This document shows, piece by piece, positions 26,474 to 35,496 of a stretch of 64,000 nt of DNA. Source of the DNA: Lysinibacillus parviboronicapiens (GTDB lineage: Bacteria; Bacillota; Bacilli; Bacillales_A; Planococcaceae); NCBI RefSeq assembly GCF_003049575.1, contig NZ_PYWI01000017.1, forward strand, positions 36,117-100,116, given 5' to 3'. The notes beneath the pieces are model-generated. The model did not search any database, was not told where the DNA came from, and worked only from the letters and a program-made list of their open reading frames with translations. A program made the translations under genes and the position numbers. Position 1 is the first letter of the stretch, and each line of letters begins with the position of its first letter.

Positions 26474-26965
26474 TTCAGTAATTTTGGAGTTTGAAATCAC
26501 CATCATAGAAATAATTCACAAATTTAAAGAGATGGAGAGAAATTGAATTGTCTTTCCATCTTTCATTTTTTTATAATTTTGACTATCCCGTTTGTAAACG
26601 ATGGGCTAGATGCTTCGTTATATACATTGCAATACATTACTGTTTTCCAATTCCGTTTGGAAGGAACGAAAAACTTTTGCGACAACCCTGTCCTTTTCTG
26701 TATAGAAAATGCTTCAAGTGCTTCATTCTATCAATAAAACAAATTGAAACCATTAATTTCACAGGGGGAGAAGTGAATAAAAGGATTAAACAGCTCAACA
26801 GGAAGAATTAAAGTAGCCCAGTTTTGTATGAAAACCGCCCAACTTTTCTGACTAAACGCTCTATCCACTCAGCCGAAGCAAATGAAAACGACAGAAGCAT
26901 GACCCGATACATGGTTTTATGATAAAATTCATCTATCAAATGTGAACTGTGAGTTGAGATGTATG
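26474..26965. other. Gap before dinG
   Basis: About 490 bases with no supportable gene. Two short open frames on the plus strand (26543-26811) lack convincing ribosome sites and protein-like composition. I see no strong dinG promoter. Confidence 0.45.
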
Positions 26966-29734
26966 ATGGAAAGTCAAAAGTATGCAATTGTAGATTTGGA
27001 GACAACTGGTCATTCGCCAGCAAATGGTGACCGAATGATTCAAATTGCCATTGTGATTATGAAGGATTGGAAAATTGAGCGTACGTATACGAAGTTTATT
27101 CATCCAGGAAAAGCCATTCCGTCCTTTATTCAAGATTTAACGCAAATTACGGATGAGGATGTAAAGGATGCCTTGCCGTTTGAAGCGCATGCGGACTACA
27201 TATATGAACTAATTACCGATTGTGTGTTTGTCGCGCATAATACGGATTTTGACTTATCCTTTTTACAAGCAGAATTTAAACGAGCGGGTTTACCAAAATG
27301 GCATGGCAAGAAGATGGATACGGTTGAACTAGCAAAAATTGTCTTCCCTATGTCATTAAGCTTTAAGCTTGGTGATTTAGCAGCAGATTTAAATATCGAG
27401 TTAGCCAATGCACATCGGGCGGACGATGATGCTCGTGCGACAGCTGAACTTTTCAAACAATGTTGGAACGAGCTCCTCAGCCTACCTCAACTAACACTCG
27501 AACAAATGCATAAGCGTTCGTTCCGCTTAAAATCAAATTTAGCACAGTTGTTCTTTGAGGCACTGCAAATTAAACGCCAACACCTCTCAAATCATGATAA
27601 TGTATCCTATTACCGCAATTTTGCTATTTGTGATGGACGAAAAACACATACCAACAAGTTGGAGCTACCATCTTACCCACAAACAGCAACGGACAAAGAA
27701 AACATTATGGCGAAGGCTATGCCGAATTTTGAGCAACGCCCAGCACAATTTATGATGATGGACACAATTTGGCAGGCACTTAACGATAAAGAAGAATGTG
27801 TCATTGAGGCATCGACAGGCATCGGCAAAACGGTCGGCTATTTATTACCTGCCATTTTATATGCCCGTACACATGATAAAAAAATTGCCATCAGTACGTA
27901 TACAGCACACTTACAGGAGCAACTTGTTGAAGAGGAGCTACCGAAAATCGAAAGAATCCTCGGCACAAAGGTGAATATTGCTGTACTCAAAGGCATGCAA
28001 CATTATATCGACCTCACACGCTTTGAGCAGTACATGGCTTATGCGGACGAATCCTATGATGATACTTTTACCATTTTACAGCTTCTTGTGTGGCTTACGA
28101 AAACTGAAACCGGTGTATTAAGTGAGCTCAATGTTTCAGGTGGAGGACAGCTATTTTTAGAAAAAATTCGGAAAATGCCTGATGAAAAACCATCAAAGGG
28201 CTTCGATTTCTATGAACAGGCGTTAAAAAATAGTGAGACAGCGGATTGTATTGTGACCAATCATTCAATGGTACTCAGTGATTTAGTGCGTCAAACGCCT
28301 ATTTTTACACAAATTGATGGCTGGATTATCGATGAGGCCCATCAATTTATTCAATCTGCTATGCAACAAGATGAAACAGTTTTATCCTATACACAGTGGA
28401 AATACGTGTTTGGACAAATTGGCACAATGGAGGACACAGCGCTCTTTCAGCAATTTAGTCAAGCTGCTAAGAAGAAACAACGTGTGCCTATGCAGAACTT
28501 ACAGCAACTCGATAAACATTTTATCCGCCTACAGCGCGTCTTTGATGAAACCATTTCTCGTGCGGTACAAAGAATGCAGCAACAAGTAAAGGGCAAGCAA
28601 ATAGGCAGCAAGTGTACATTGTTTTTAGAGGATGTCGCTTTAGCGAAAGAGCCGCTTTTGCACGTGAGCAAGCTTCTACAGCAGTGGCTAGATCTAGCAA
28701 CGGAAGCGGGTCAAGCTTTTGACAACGATATCGAACAGCTCGACAACAATGAAATTTTCATTCTATCAGAGTGGCATTATTGGATTCGCGAAATGAAGCT
28801 GAAAATCGTTGAATGGGAAGAAATTTTCCTGTCTCCACAGGAGGATAATTCTGTATGGCTTGAGTTTGATTTACGCAGTGTACCAGGCAGTCTATGCGTC
28901 TATAAAAAGCCCATTAATGTGACACCTATTATTGAAAAAGTACTTGCACCACTTCGACGACAAGCAAGTATCGTGTGGACCTCAGGTACGTTAACTGTGC
29001 CAGGGAATGAACGCTTTGTTACACGTCAGCTAGGCATTTCCGATAGTGTGCAAGTGGTACAGCTACAGGCACCATCAGCGTATTATGCGGGTGCCAAGGC
29101 CTATATTGTGACAGATATGCCTGATATTCAACATGTTACACAGGATGAATATATTGAAGCCGTGGCACATGCCATCACACGCACAGTGCGTATGACAGAA
29201 GGGCGTTGTTTCGTGCTATTTACAGCGCAGGACATGCTGCGAAAAACGGTTGAGCTCATCCAAGACAGTGAACTACTCGACGACTATATGCTCTTTGCAC
29301 AAGGAGTCACGGGTGGGAGTCGTATGCGTATCCTAAAATCATTCCAAAAATTTAGTCATGCCGTGCTATTTGGGACAAATAGCTTCTGGGAAGGTGTAGA
29401 CGTACCAGGCGACGCACTTGCCTCTGTTATTGTCGTGCGCCTACCATTCTCGTCACCAGAAGAACCCGTCTTTAAAGCACGAGCAAAACATCTCGTAGCA
29501 CAAGGGCACAACTCTTTCAATGAACTATCATTACCAGAAGCCATCATGCGCTTTAAGCAAGGATTTGGTCGCTTGATTCGTTCGTCTCAAGATAAAGGAG
29601 CATTTATTGTCTTGGATCGCCGCATTAGCACAAAGTCATACGGTAAGGAATTTATTAAGGCCTTGCCACCAATTGATGTCAAGAAATTGCAGTTACCAGA
29701 GTTGCTGAAGGAATTAAGCAATTGGCAAAAATAA
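26966..29734 (+). CDS. dinG: ATP-dependent helicase/exonuclease DinG (epsilon-exonuclease fusion)
   Basis: This is the Firmicutes form of DinG: a DEDDh exonuclease fused to an XPD/DinG-like helicase core. From ATG 26966 (922 residues; the frame is open to GTG 26942, but no good ribosome site marks the start) the exonuclease motif DLETTG is at 10-15 and later HNTDFD and HRADDDARA. The helicase has Walker A ASTGIGKT (K288) and the DEAH box at 456-459, and a C-terminal FGRLIRS motif VI. The four-Cys iron-sulfur region of E. coli DinG is not evident. The staphylococcal homologue is mainly a 3'-5' exonuclease. In Bacillus it follows panD; here 16 kb of other genes intervene. Confidence 0.94.
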   Translation: MESQKYAIVDLETTGHSPANGDRMIQIAIVIMKDWKIERTYTKFIHPGKAIPSFIQDLTQITDEDVKDALPFEAHADYIYELITDCVFVAHNTDFDLSFLQAEFKRAGLPKWHGKKMDTVELAKIVFPMSLSFKLGDLAADLNIELANAHRADDDARATAELFKQCWNELLSLPQLTLEQMHKRSFRLKSNLAQLFFEALQIKRQHLSNHDNVSYYRNFAICDGRKTHTNKLELPSYPQTATDKENIMAKAMPNFEQRPAQFMMMDTIWQALNDKEECVIEASTGIGKTVGYLLPAILYARTHDKKIAISTYTAHLQEQLVEEELPKIERILGTKVNIAVLKGMQHYIDLTRFEQYMAYADESYDDTFTILQLLVWLTKTETGVLSELNVSGGGQLFLEKIRKMPDEKPSKGFDFYEQALKNSETADCIVTNHSMVLSDLVRQTPIFTQIDGWIIDEAHQFIQSAMQQDETVLSYTQWKYVFGQIGTMEDTALFQQFSQAAKKKQRVPMQNLQQLDKHFIRLQRVFDETISRAVQRMQQQVKGKQIGSKCTLFLEDVALAKEPLLHVSKLLQQWLDLATEAGQAFDNDIEQLDNNEIFILSEWHYWIREMKLKIVEWEEIFLSPQEDNSVWLEFDLRSVPGSLCVYKKPINVTPIIEKVLAPLRRQASIVWTSGTLTVPGNERFVTRQLGISDSVQVVQLQAPSAYYAGAKAYIVTDMPDIQHVTQDEYIEAVAHAITRTVRMTEGRCFVLFTAQDMLRKTVELIQDSELLDDYMLFAQGVTGGSRMRILKSFQKFSHAVLFGTNSFWEGVDVPGDALASVIVVRLPFSSPEEPVFKARAKHLVAQGHNSFNELSLPEAIMRFKQGFGRLIRSSQDKGAFIVLDRRISTKSYGKEFIKALPPIDVKKLQLPELLKELSNWQK

Positions 29735-29737
29735 ATG

Positions 29738-29771
29738 AAAATCCCCCTAAATTAACACCTAGGGGATTTTT
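29738..29771 (+). terminator. Rho-independent terminator of dinG
   Basis: AAAATCCCCCTA pairs with TAGGGGATTTTT (one mismatch in length), giving an A-stem-T structure right after the stop. Confidence 0.88.
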
Positions 29772-29890
29772 GCCAAACTTTCGTGTTCAACATGAGTACA
29801 TATATAATGTAGTGTTATATTTTCATAGAATGCTCATTTGTCTTTTAGGTAAATATTTGTAACTGAATATATAGAGGAGTTGACAAGAAT

Positions 29891-30553
29891 ATGTCCATGC
29901 GAAATAAACTATTTAGTTTTGTCTTTAGTCTGATGGCAGTAGCTTTTGTATTAACGGGTTGTGGAACATCGGCAGAAAAAGAGAACACAGCGAAGGAATC
30001 AGGCGAAAAAACAGATTATTCATCAGCTGTGAAAGAAAATCCGATTGTGACGATTACCATGAGCAATGATGAAAAAATTGTCATTGAATTAGAGCCTTCT
30101 ACAGCTCCCAATTCGGTTGCTAATTTTATTTCTTTAGTTGAAGAAGGGTACTATGATGGTCTGATTTTCCATCGAGTTATCCCTGGTTTTATGATTCAAG
30201 GTGGAGATCCTTCAGGCAATGGGACAGGTGGACCAGGCTATACCATTGAAGGTGAATTTTCTTCAAATGGTTTTGAAAATAATCTAAAACACGAACGCGG
30301 TGTGATTTCAATGGCGCGGACGGAGGATCTGAATACTGCAGGTTCTCAATTTTTTATAATGGTAGAAGAATCACCACAACTTGACGGTAAATATGCTTCT
30401 TTTGGGAAAGTAATCGAGGGAATGGAAACAGTTGATGCTATTGTTGCTGCTGACCGAGATAGTGCAAATAAGCCGTTAGAAGATCAGCAAATGAAAAAGG
30501 TCGAAGTGGATACGAAGGGTTTTGACTACCCAGCTCCAGTAGTACAAAAATAG
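29891..30553 (+). CDS. Lipoprotein peptidyl-prolyl cis-trans isomerase (cyclophilin type)
   Basis: Cyclophilins catalyse proline isomerisation in folding proteins. This 220-residue form is exported: its signal peptide ends in LTGC with Cys24, followed by a Lys/Glu/Ser-rich linker and a cyclophilin domain from about residue 48. Recognisable elements are FHRVIPGFMIQGGDP, the catalytic arginine in FHRV, GVISMAR and AGSQFFIM. It would help fold proteins at the membrane-wall interface. GAGGAG precedes the ATG. It is monocistronic, downstream of dinG. Confidence 0.95.
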   Translation: MSMRNKLFSFVFSLMAVAFVLTGCGTSAEKENTAKESGEKTDYSSAVKENPIVTITMSNDEKIVIELEPSTAPNSVANFISLVEEGYYDGLIFHRVIPGFMIQGGDPSGNGTGGPGYTIEGEFSSNGFENNLKHERGVISMARTEDLNTAGSQFFIMVEESPQLDGKYASFGKVIEGMETVDAIVAADRDSANKPLEDQQMKKVEVDTKGFDYPAPVVQK

Positions 30554-30633
30554 GGTCGTATGACGATCCGAAACTTGGTGTATTTAACGTAGTATCATTT
30601 GATAAAATTGTAAGTAATAGTGCTGCAAAAAAC

Positions 30634-30740
30634 TGACCCCTAACAAGTAGACAGTTTAAATAATGAAACGGCTTGAGCCCTATATTCTAATGGACGATAT
30701 TAGCAGAGTTAGTTTTACCCAAATGGTTAAGCTCATTGTG
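30634..30740 (-). mobile_element. IS3-family remnant, end of transposase orfB
   Basis: The element end TGACCCCTAACAAG begins at 30634. Read on the minus strand toward it, a frame gives RPLEYRAQAVSLFKLSTC and a stop at 30640-30642, the (S/R)PLEYR-type C-terminus of IS3 orfB. Upstream codons contain stops, so only the last 19 codons are recognisable. Confidence 0.6.
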
Positions 30741-30888
30741 TTTTTATTTAAAGTGAAAGTATACAATTTCTAACTATGGCCATGTCAGCTTATAATAATA
30801 GAACAGGCATAATAGGTTTTAAAGGTCAAAATTCGATTCTATCCTTGGCATGTACAAAAATTCTTTTCTGAGGTAATCCATTAATAAC

Positions 30889-30937
30889 AAAAAGAAGCGT
30901 TGGGACAGTATTTACTGTCGGTTGACGCTTCTTTTTT
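30889..30937 (+). terminator. Branched terminator-like hairpin
   Basis: AAAAAGAAGCGT pairs with ACGCTTCTTTTTT; an inner hairpin ACAG/CTGT sits in the loop. It is over 300 bases after the cyclophilin gene and may be bidirectional. Confidence 0.65.
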
Positions 30938-31090
30938 GCTTACAATATAGCAGTTAAATGGGCTATAGCTAAGGTGATGAAAAATTCAATGCATCAAAAA
31001 GTTTCACAGACCATAATAGCAAGATTGAGGACGCAATACATACGGAATCCCTGTTAATATGAGAGCTACAAACAGTAGGGAGGCAGTATA

Positions 31091-31861
31091 ATGACAACAA
31101 TACAACAATTTAATGAGCTACATGCATCACCAGAACTTTTATTTATCGGCAATGCCTGGGATTTATTATCTGCGTTAACGCTTGAAAAAGCAGGCTTCAA
31201 AGCAATTGGTACAACCAGCTGGGGGATTGCCAATTCGCTTGGCTACGTAGATGGTGAGTTAATAGATTTTAATAGACATTTAGCAATTATAAAAACGATG
31301 GCTGACAATATAAATATACCTGTGTCTGCAGATATAGAGGCCGGTTACGGCAGTGACACTAAAACGATTGTTGAAAATGTGTTAAGGATAGCGGATGTTG
31401 GTGTGGCTGGTATCAATATTGAGGATTCACTGAAAAATCAACAGGGGTTAAGAACATTAAGAGAGCATTGTGATATTCTAACTCATTTGAGAACAGCGTT
31501 AGAACATCGTGGCTATAAAGATTTCTATATTAACGCTAGAACGGATACCTATTTTCATGAGGAGCAGCCTTTTCTTGAAACACTAAACCGGGCGAAGGCT
31601 TATGTGGAGAGTGGAGCTAGCGGTATATTTATTCCAGGGATGACGGATCATCAAGAAATAAGAGAACTTACGCTGACTGTTGATGTACCCATAAATTTAA
31701 TGTCTTTACCTGGATTAACGAATTGTACTATTCTTAAAGAATTAGGGGTTAAACGTTTTAGCTTTGGCAATGCATTATCAGATAGCATCATTGCTTATTT
31801 GACAAAGCATGCTCGTCGATTAATGGACACACGGGATACTTCGTTTTTATATGAGGAATAA
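31091..31861 (+). CDS. Isocitrate lyase / PEP mutase superfamily protein
   Basis: The 256-residue protein has the alpha/beta-barrel signatures of the ICL/PEPM superfamily: GTTSWGIANSLGY near the N-terminus, the metal-binding VSADIEAGYG, GINIEDS, and NARTDTYF. Members cleave C-C or P-C bonds in 2-hydroxy acids or phosphonates; the class-specific KKCGH signature of isocitrate and methylisocitrate lyases is absent, so this is an uncharacterised subgroup. It lies 24 bases before adaA, so it probably heads a four-gene operon with the alkylation-repair genes, an unexpected partner. GGGAGG precedes the ATG. Confidence 0.88.
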   Translation: MTTIQQFNELHASPELLFIGNAWDLLSALTLEKAGFKAIGTTSWGIANSLGYVDGELIDFNRHLAIIKTMADNINIPVSADIEAGYGSDTKTIVENVLRIADVGVAGINIEDSLKNQQGLRTLREHCDILTHLRTALEHRGYKDFYINARTDTYFHEEQPFLETLNRAKAYVESGASGIFIPGMTDHQEIRELTLTVDVPINLMSLPGLTNCTILKELGVKRFSFGNALSDSIIAYLTKHARRLMDTRDTSFLYEE

Positions 31862-31885
31862 CTGAACACAAGGAGGGAATTTCAA

Positions 31886-32446
31886 GTGGAGACTAACATC
31901 AATCTTACTTTTGATGAAATGTGGGATAAAATCATAGCTTGTGATCACACATATGATGGACAATTTTATACCGCTGTGAAAACCACTAAAATCTATTGCC
32001 GGCCCTCCTGCAAATCGAGAAAGCCGAAAAAAATCAACGTGGATTTTTACGATGATATCCATATGGTTGAACTTGCAGGTTTTCGTGCTTGCAAAAGGTG
32101 TCAGCCAGAGGTTGAGCATTCTCCGCACACTCAACTTATCAAAAATGTAACAGCTTTTTTGATAAAAGAGTATAAACAACAGCTAACGTTACAGGATATT
32201 GCTAACAATGTTGGTATTAGCCCGTTTTATCTTGAACGACTATTTAAACAAGAGACTGCTGAAACACCACGTAGTTATTTGGAAAAAATAAGAATAGATA
32301 AGGCAATACATCTACTAAAAAGTACAGATTGGACAATGCTAGCAATTTGTTATGATATTGGCTTTCAAAGTCCTTCTAATTTTTATAAAGTATTTCGCCG
32401 TATGAATAATTGTTCTCCTACGGAATATCGCAATTTACATAAATAA
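31886..32446 (+). CDS. adaA: AdaA: methylphosphotriester-DNA methyltransferase and AraC-type activator
   Basis: AdaA repairs methyl phosphotriesters by moving the methyl group to one of its own zinc-bound cysteines, which turns it into an activator of the adaptive response. With GTG 31886 (AAGGAGGG upstream) the zinc ligands fall at C38, C42, C69 and C72 (YCRPSC and ACKRC), exactly the E. coli Ada positions. Residues 92-186 are an AraC-type double HTH (LQDIANNVGISPFYLERLFK, ICYDIGFQSPSNFYKVFR). The O6-methylguanine transferase half of E. coli Ada is absent; that role is served by ogt two genes later, as in B. subtilis adaA/adaB. Confidence 0.95.
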   Translation: METNINLTFDEMWDKIIACDHTYDGQFYTAVKTTKIYCRPSCKSRKPKKINVDFYDDIHMVELAGFRACKRCQPEVEHSPHTQLIKNVTAFLIKEYKQQLTLQDIANNVGISPFYLERLFKQETAETPRSYLEKIRIDKAIHLLKSTDWTMLAICYDIGFQSPSNFYKVFRRMNNCSPTEYRNLHK

Positions 32447-32458
32447 GGAGTGATGATT

Positions 32459-33367
32459 ATGAAATGGACGGATCACGGATCATCGATAGAGCTTTACACG
32501 CCGCTAGCATTTAATTTTGCCCAATGCCTCGTGTTTTTAGACAGGTCCAATCAAGAGACGTTGCATCGCATAAATGCTGGTTATTTAGTTAAATTACTAA
32601 AGTTCGATGAAGAAGTCGTGTTCTGTCAAATTGCTAGTAAGCAAAACTCGATGCACGTAAATTTTCCACTAACATCACCATCAGCAGCCACGCGAAAAAA
32701 AGTTGCCGCCTATTTATGGCAATGGTTTGATGTAGAGCGGGATTTGAGTTCTTTTTATGAGATGGCTCACAAAGATTCTATTTTGCAGCCGCTCGGGCAA
32801 AAATATTACGGATTACGGATAATTGGCATTCCAGATTTATTTGAAGCACTGGTTTGGGCGATTATAGGACAACAAATAAACTTAACATTTGCCTATACAT
32901 TAAAAAAGAGATTGGTGGAACATTTTGGTGAGAGTTTAACTTTTGAAGGCGAGACGTATTGGCTGTTTCCTTCATGTGAAAAAATAGCGACCATTTCGGT
33001 CGCTACATTAAGGGACTTACAATTTACTGTAAGAAAGTGTGAATACATCATTGATATTGCAAAACTCATGGCTGGTGGTGCCTTAACAACAGAAAAATTA
33101 CTTCAGAAAGAAAACGATCAAGACATCAAAAAAGCATTAATGTCTATTAGAGGTGTTGGTGCATGGACCGCAGATTATGTCATGATGAAATCCTTGCGGT
33201 GTCCAACTGCTTTACCGATGGCGGATGTGGGTCTACATAATGCGTTAAAAATTCAATTAGGCCTTGAGCATAAACCAACAATAGCGGAAATTACACAAAT
33301 TGCAACACAGTGGAAGGGTTGGCAAGCATATGCTACCTTTTATTTATGGAGGTCCTTATATGACTAA
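32459..33367 (+). CDS. alkA: DNA-3-methyladenine glycosylase II
   Basis: AlkA excises alkylated purines and O2-methylpyrimidines. I choose ATG 32459 because AAGGAG sits 8 bases before it, giving 302 residues; GTG 32450 overlaps that site. The helix-hairpin-helix is at about 228-242 (IRGVGAWTADYVMMK), and the catalytic aspartate is D256 in LPMADVGLH. The N-terminal beta domain of the AlkA type is present. Its end overlaps the ogt start by 8 bases. It lies in an operon with adaA and ogt, so alkylation damage should induce it through methylated AdaA. Confidence 0.93.
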   Translation: MKWTDHGSSIELYTPLAFNFAQCLVFLDRSNQETLHRINAGYLVKLLKFDEEVVFCQIASKQNSMHVNFPLTSPSAATRKKVAAYLWQWFDVERDLSSFYEMAHKDSILQPLGQKYYGLRIIGIPDLFEALVWAIIGQQINLTFAYTLKKRLVEHFGESLTFEGETYWLFPSCEKIATISVATLRDLQFTVRKCEYIIDIAKLMAGGALTTEKLLQKENDQDIKKALMSIRGVGAWTADYVMMKSLRCPTALPMADVGLHNALKIQLGLEHKPTIAEITQIATQWKGWQAYATFYLWRSLYD

Positions 33368-33851
33368 ACGATACAAATTAGATTACGAATCCCCGATTGG
33401 AATAGTAGAAATAGTTGGTTCAGCTGAAGGCATTCGTTCCATTATGTTTTCAGAACAAGACAAAATTGTGCATGTTAAGCAAGTTGATACTCCCCAAGTG
33501 CTAGTGGATTGTATGGAGCAGCTTCATGAATATTTTCAGGGTGAGCGCTTTTCATTTGCTATTCCTTATAATTTTGAGGGCACTGACTTTCAAAAAGCGG
33601 TTTGGCATGCGTTAACAACTATTGCTTACGCTGAAACAGGGACTTATAAACAGATTGCAATAGCCATTGGAAAAGACAAAGCAGTCAGAGCCGTAGGAAG
33701 TGCCAACGGTAAAAATAAATTAAGTATCGTCATCCCTTGTCATCGAATTATCGGTTCAAATGGTACATTAACCGGCTATGAAGGTGGTTTGTGGCGAAAA
33801 GAGTGGCTGCTTCAACATGAAAAAGCTAACTTTAGCCATGAACTAAAATGA
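33360..33851 (+). CDS. ogt: Methylated-DNA--[protein]-cysteine S-methyltransferase
   Basis: This enzyme removes methyl groups from O6-methylguanine in a suicide reaction. From ATG 33360, preceded by GGAGG, it has 163 residues with the acceptor Cys127 in IVIPCHR, preceded by the recognition helix TGTYKQIAIAIGKDKAVRAV and GSANGKNKL (family consensus GxANxxNPxxxxxPCHR, with Lys replacing the usual Pro). It overlaps alkA by 8 bases, indicating coupled translation. Together with adaA it covers the two activities fused in E. coli Ada. Confidence 0.95.
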   Translation: MTKRYKLDYESPIGIVEIVGSAEGIRSIMFSEQDKIVHVKQVDTPQVLVDCMEQLHEYFQGERFSFAIPYNFEGTDFQKAVWHALTTIAYAETGTYKQIAIAIGKDKAVRAVGSANGKNKLSIVIPCHRIIGSNGTLTGYEGGLWRKEWLLQHEKANFSHELK

Positions 33852-33976
33852 TGGGCAAATATCCTCCACATAAAGGCACTAATTTGCGTAAAAAGGTACG
33901 GGCTAAGAAAGATGGAGGATTACCGAATGCAGGCAGAGATTTATGGCATACTAACAAATTATTGTGCAGGATATGA
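33851..33976 (+). CDS. Possible 41-residue basic protein overlapping the ogt stop
   Basis: An ATG overlaps the last base of the ogt TGA. The 41 codons read MGKYPPHKGTNLRKKVRAKK then a Gly/Asn-containing tail, ending in LLCRI. The product is strongly basic. The overlap allows translational coupling, but I do not recognise the family; it could equally be the start of a decayed gene. Confidence 0.35.
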   Translation: MGKYPPHKGTNLRKKVRAKKDGGLPNAGRDLWHTNKLLCRI

Positions 33977-34130
33977 TTCAATTGCTTGTAAAAAAAGGAT
34001 TTGATGACTTTAAGAATATGATTAATTTCTGATGCACAAGAAATTGATGTATGCCAGCCTTTTGTGTTCACACAACAAAGTAAAACAGATTTTAGTTTTC
34101 AATATAGTATCCCAATTAAGGAGGCGTATT

Positions 34131-34595
34131 ATGAATTTAAATAGTAATATACATAATGCGTTCCATGTCGTCCACCGTACATATGAAAACATCCATAAAT
34201 TAATGAATATTGTCGAATAATTGCACCAGAAAAAACAAACTATGTAAGTGTCGTTAACAAGTTTTTACGTTATAAATCAGATAATGCTTATTCAGGTTGG
34301 TATATCAATGATTTTATTTTATTATTTCAACACCAGGAACATGAGTCCTTTGATAATGGTTGGTATAACAGTCCAATCTATGTGATGGAAATCGAATTAT
34401 ATAATATTTGATTATGAGGACATAGAAGCCTGGTCGGAAGGGTGCTCTCCAACTCATCACTGGAGATTTTATTATCCAATCCGTAATAAGGACGTCATGA
34501 ATATTACAATAGACGAACATGATCTATTAACGGCGACAGTGAAATTAAGCGATAGCCGACAAAGATTATTGGGGCATAAAATCCGTAAAAAGTAA
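34131..34595 (+). pseudogene. Hypothetical gene broken by two frameshifts
   Basis: AAGGAGG precedes ATG 34131. Frame 1 gives 29 codons (MNLNSNIHNAFHVVHRTYEN...) to 34220. A second frame continues as IAPEKTNYVSVVNKFLRYKS ... DNGWYNSPIYVMEIELYNI to 34411. A third continues as FDYEDIEAWSEGCSPTHHWR ... LLGHKIRKK to 34595. The three pieces are contiguous and each is plausibly coding, so the ancestor was about 154 residues. I do not recognise its family. Two indels within 200 bases argue for real decay rather than sequencing error. Confidence 0.7.
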
Positions 34596-35074
34596 AAAAC
34601 TAGCCTTAGCAGATATTACGCTAGTAATGTCCTGGAAAAAATCTTTCAGACGTTTGATACTCTTTAAAAAAGACCGTTAAAATACAGTTATTGTTGTTAA
34701 TTCGATATTTCTACATTAGCGCCAAATAATACACACTGGGAATAGTTGTGTATTTTTGGCGCTTACTTTTTAATACCGTCATGATGGTCAGTCTTTTTGG
34801 CATATTTCCTTGCTCCGTATGCATGTGCCGTTCATATTTTATCGCCGATTGGACTCGTATAAAAAAACGGTTACTGCAAAAAATACGAATGCGTCATAAC
34901 AAGTGTTCTTTTGTGATGTTTGTCAATAATTCAGGTCTTTATGAGCTGTAAGGATGACAAGCGTTGAAAATGACTTACTTGAACTGACGTGTTTTAATCT
35001 TACTTTGTTGCGAGTAAGGGCGGCGTGGCTTTTCATGAGCGACGTATTTAAAAAGATGAAGGAGGTGTTACACG
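34596..35074. other. Gap before the DUF378 gene
   Basis: Contains the hairpin at 34718-34763. A 67-codon frame from 34748 starts within that hairpin and has no ribosome site, so I do not accept it. AAGGAGGTG at the right edge belongs to the next gene. Confidence 0.45.
34718..34763 (+). terminator. Long hairpin, probable terminator
   Basis: AGCGCCAAA pairs with TTTGGCGCT-type sequence and ATACACA with TGTGTAT, separated by small internal loops. It lies about 120 bases after the frameshifted gene. Confidence 0.5.
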
Positions 35075-35407
35075 ATGGGCGTTTTATATAGGATTGCCTT
35101 AGTTTTAGTAATTATAGGTGCGATAAACTGGGGACTTATCGGATTTTTCAGATTTGATTTAGTCGCTTATTTATTTGGTGGGCAAACTGCGGTATTGTCG
35201 AGATGGGTTTATGCTCTTGTTGGGATAGCCGGACTGATCTCTATACCGATTCTTATGAAACGATTAGATGAAGAGGATGACGTGATTACAGATACAAATA
35301 CGCGTAATTACAGTAATCCAAATTACAGCATGGAAGCTGGAGAAGAAGCGGATTTCACGGAAGTGCCAAAAACGGAGAAAAAAAATGGTGCTTCTAAGAA
35401 GAAATAA
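35075..35407 (+). CDS. DUF378 domain small membrane protein
   Basis: The 110-residue protein has two membrane helices (residues 5-27 and 45-65) with the DUF378 signature ALVLVIIGAINWGLIGFF followed by DLVAYLFGG and YALVGIAGL. Its C-terminal 45 residues are hydrophilic and Lys/Glu-rich, longer than in YuzA-like members (~80 residues). AAGGAGGTG precedes the ATG. Function is unknown. It is monocistronic. Confidence 0.92.
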   Translation: MGVLYRIALVLVIIGAINWGLIGFFRFDLVAYLFGGQTAVLSRWVYALVGIAGLISIPILMKRLDEEDDVITDTNTRNYSNPNYSMEAGEEADFTEVPKTEKKNGASKKK

Positions 35408-35437
35408 TTGAGCTAAATAGAAGCCCCAATCTTCGGC

Positions 35438-35469
35438 GGCTCTAACCGTCATTTCGACGGTGCTCTAAG
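35438..35469. ncRNA. Small symmetric structured element of unknown identity
   Basis: ACCGTC (35445-35450) and GACGGT (35456-35461) form a perfect hairpin with an ATTTC loop, flanked on both sides by the direct repeat GCTCTAA. With the terminator at 35497 it may form a short transcript on either strand. I cannot assign it to a known RNA family. Confidence 0.3.
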
Positions 35470-35496
35470 TTCATCCGTTTTACTTTATACAAAAGT

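Larger units (their letters stand above)
30554..31090. other. Interval with an IS3 remnant and a terminator
   Basis: No intact gene. It contains the IS3-family relic at 30634-30740 and a hairpin at 30889-30937, each listed separately. GGGAGG before 31091 serves the next gene. Confidence 0.5.

Noticed and set aside
26543..26811. Two overlapping short plus-strand open frames before dinG
   Set aside because: No ribosome site in front, phenylalanine-rich chance composition and mutual overlap indicate noncoding sequence.
34748..34951. 67-codon open frame before the DUF378 gene
   Set aside because: It starts inside a terminator-like hairpin, has no ribosome site and shows no protein-like domain.
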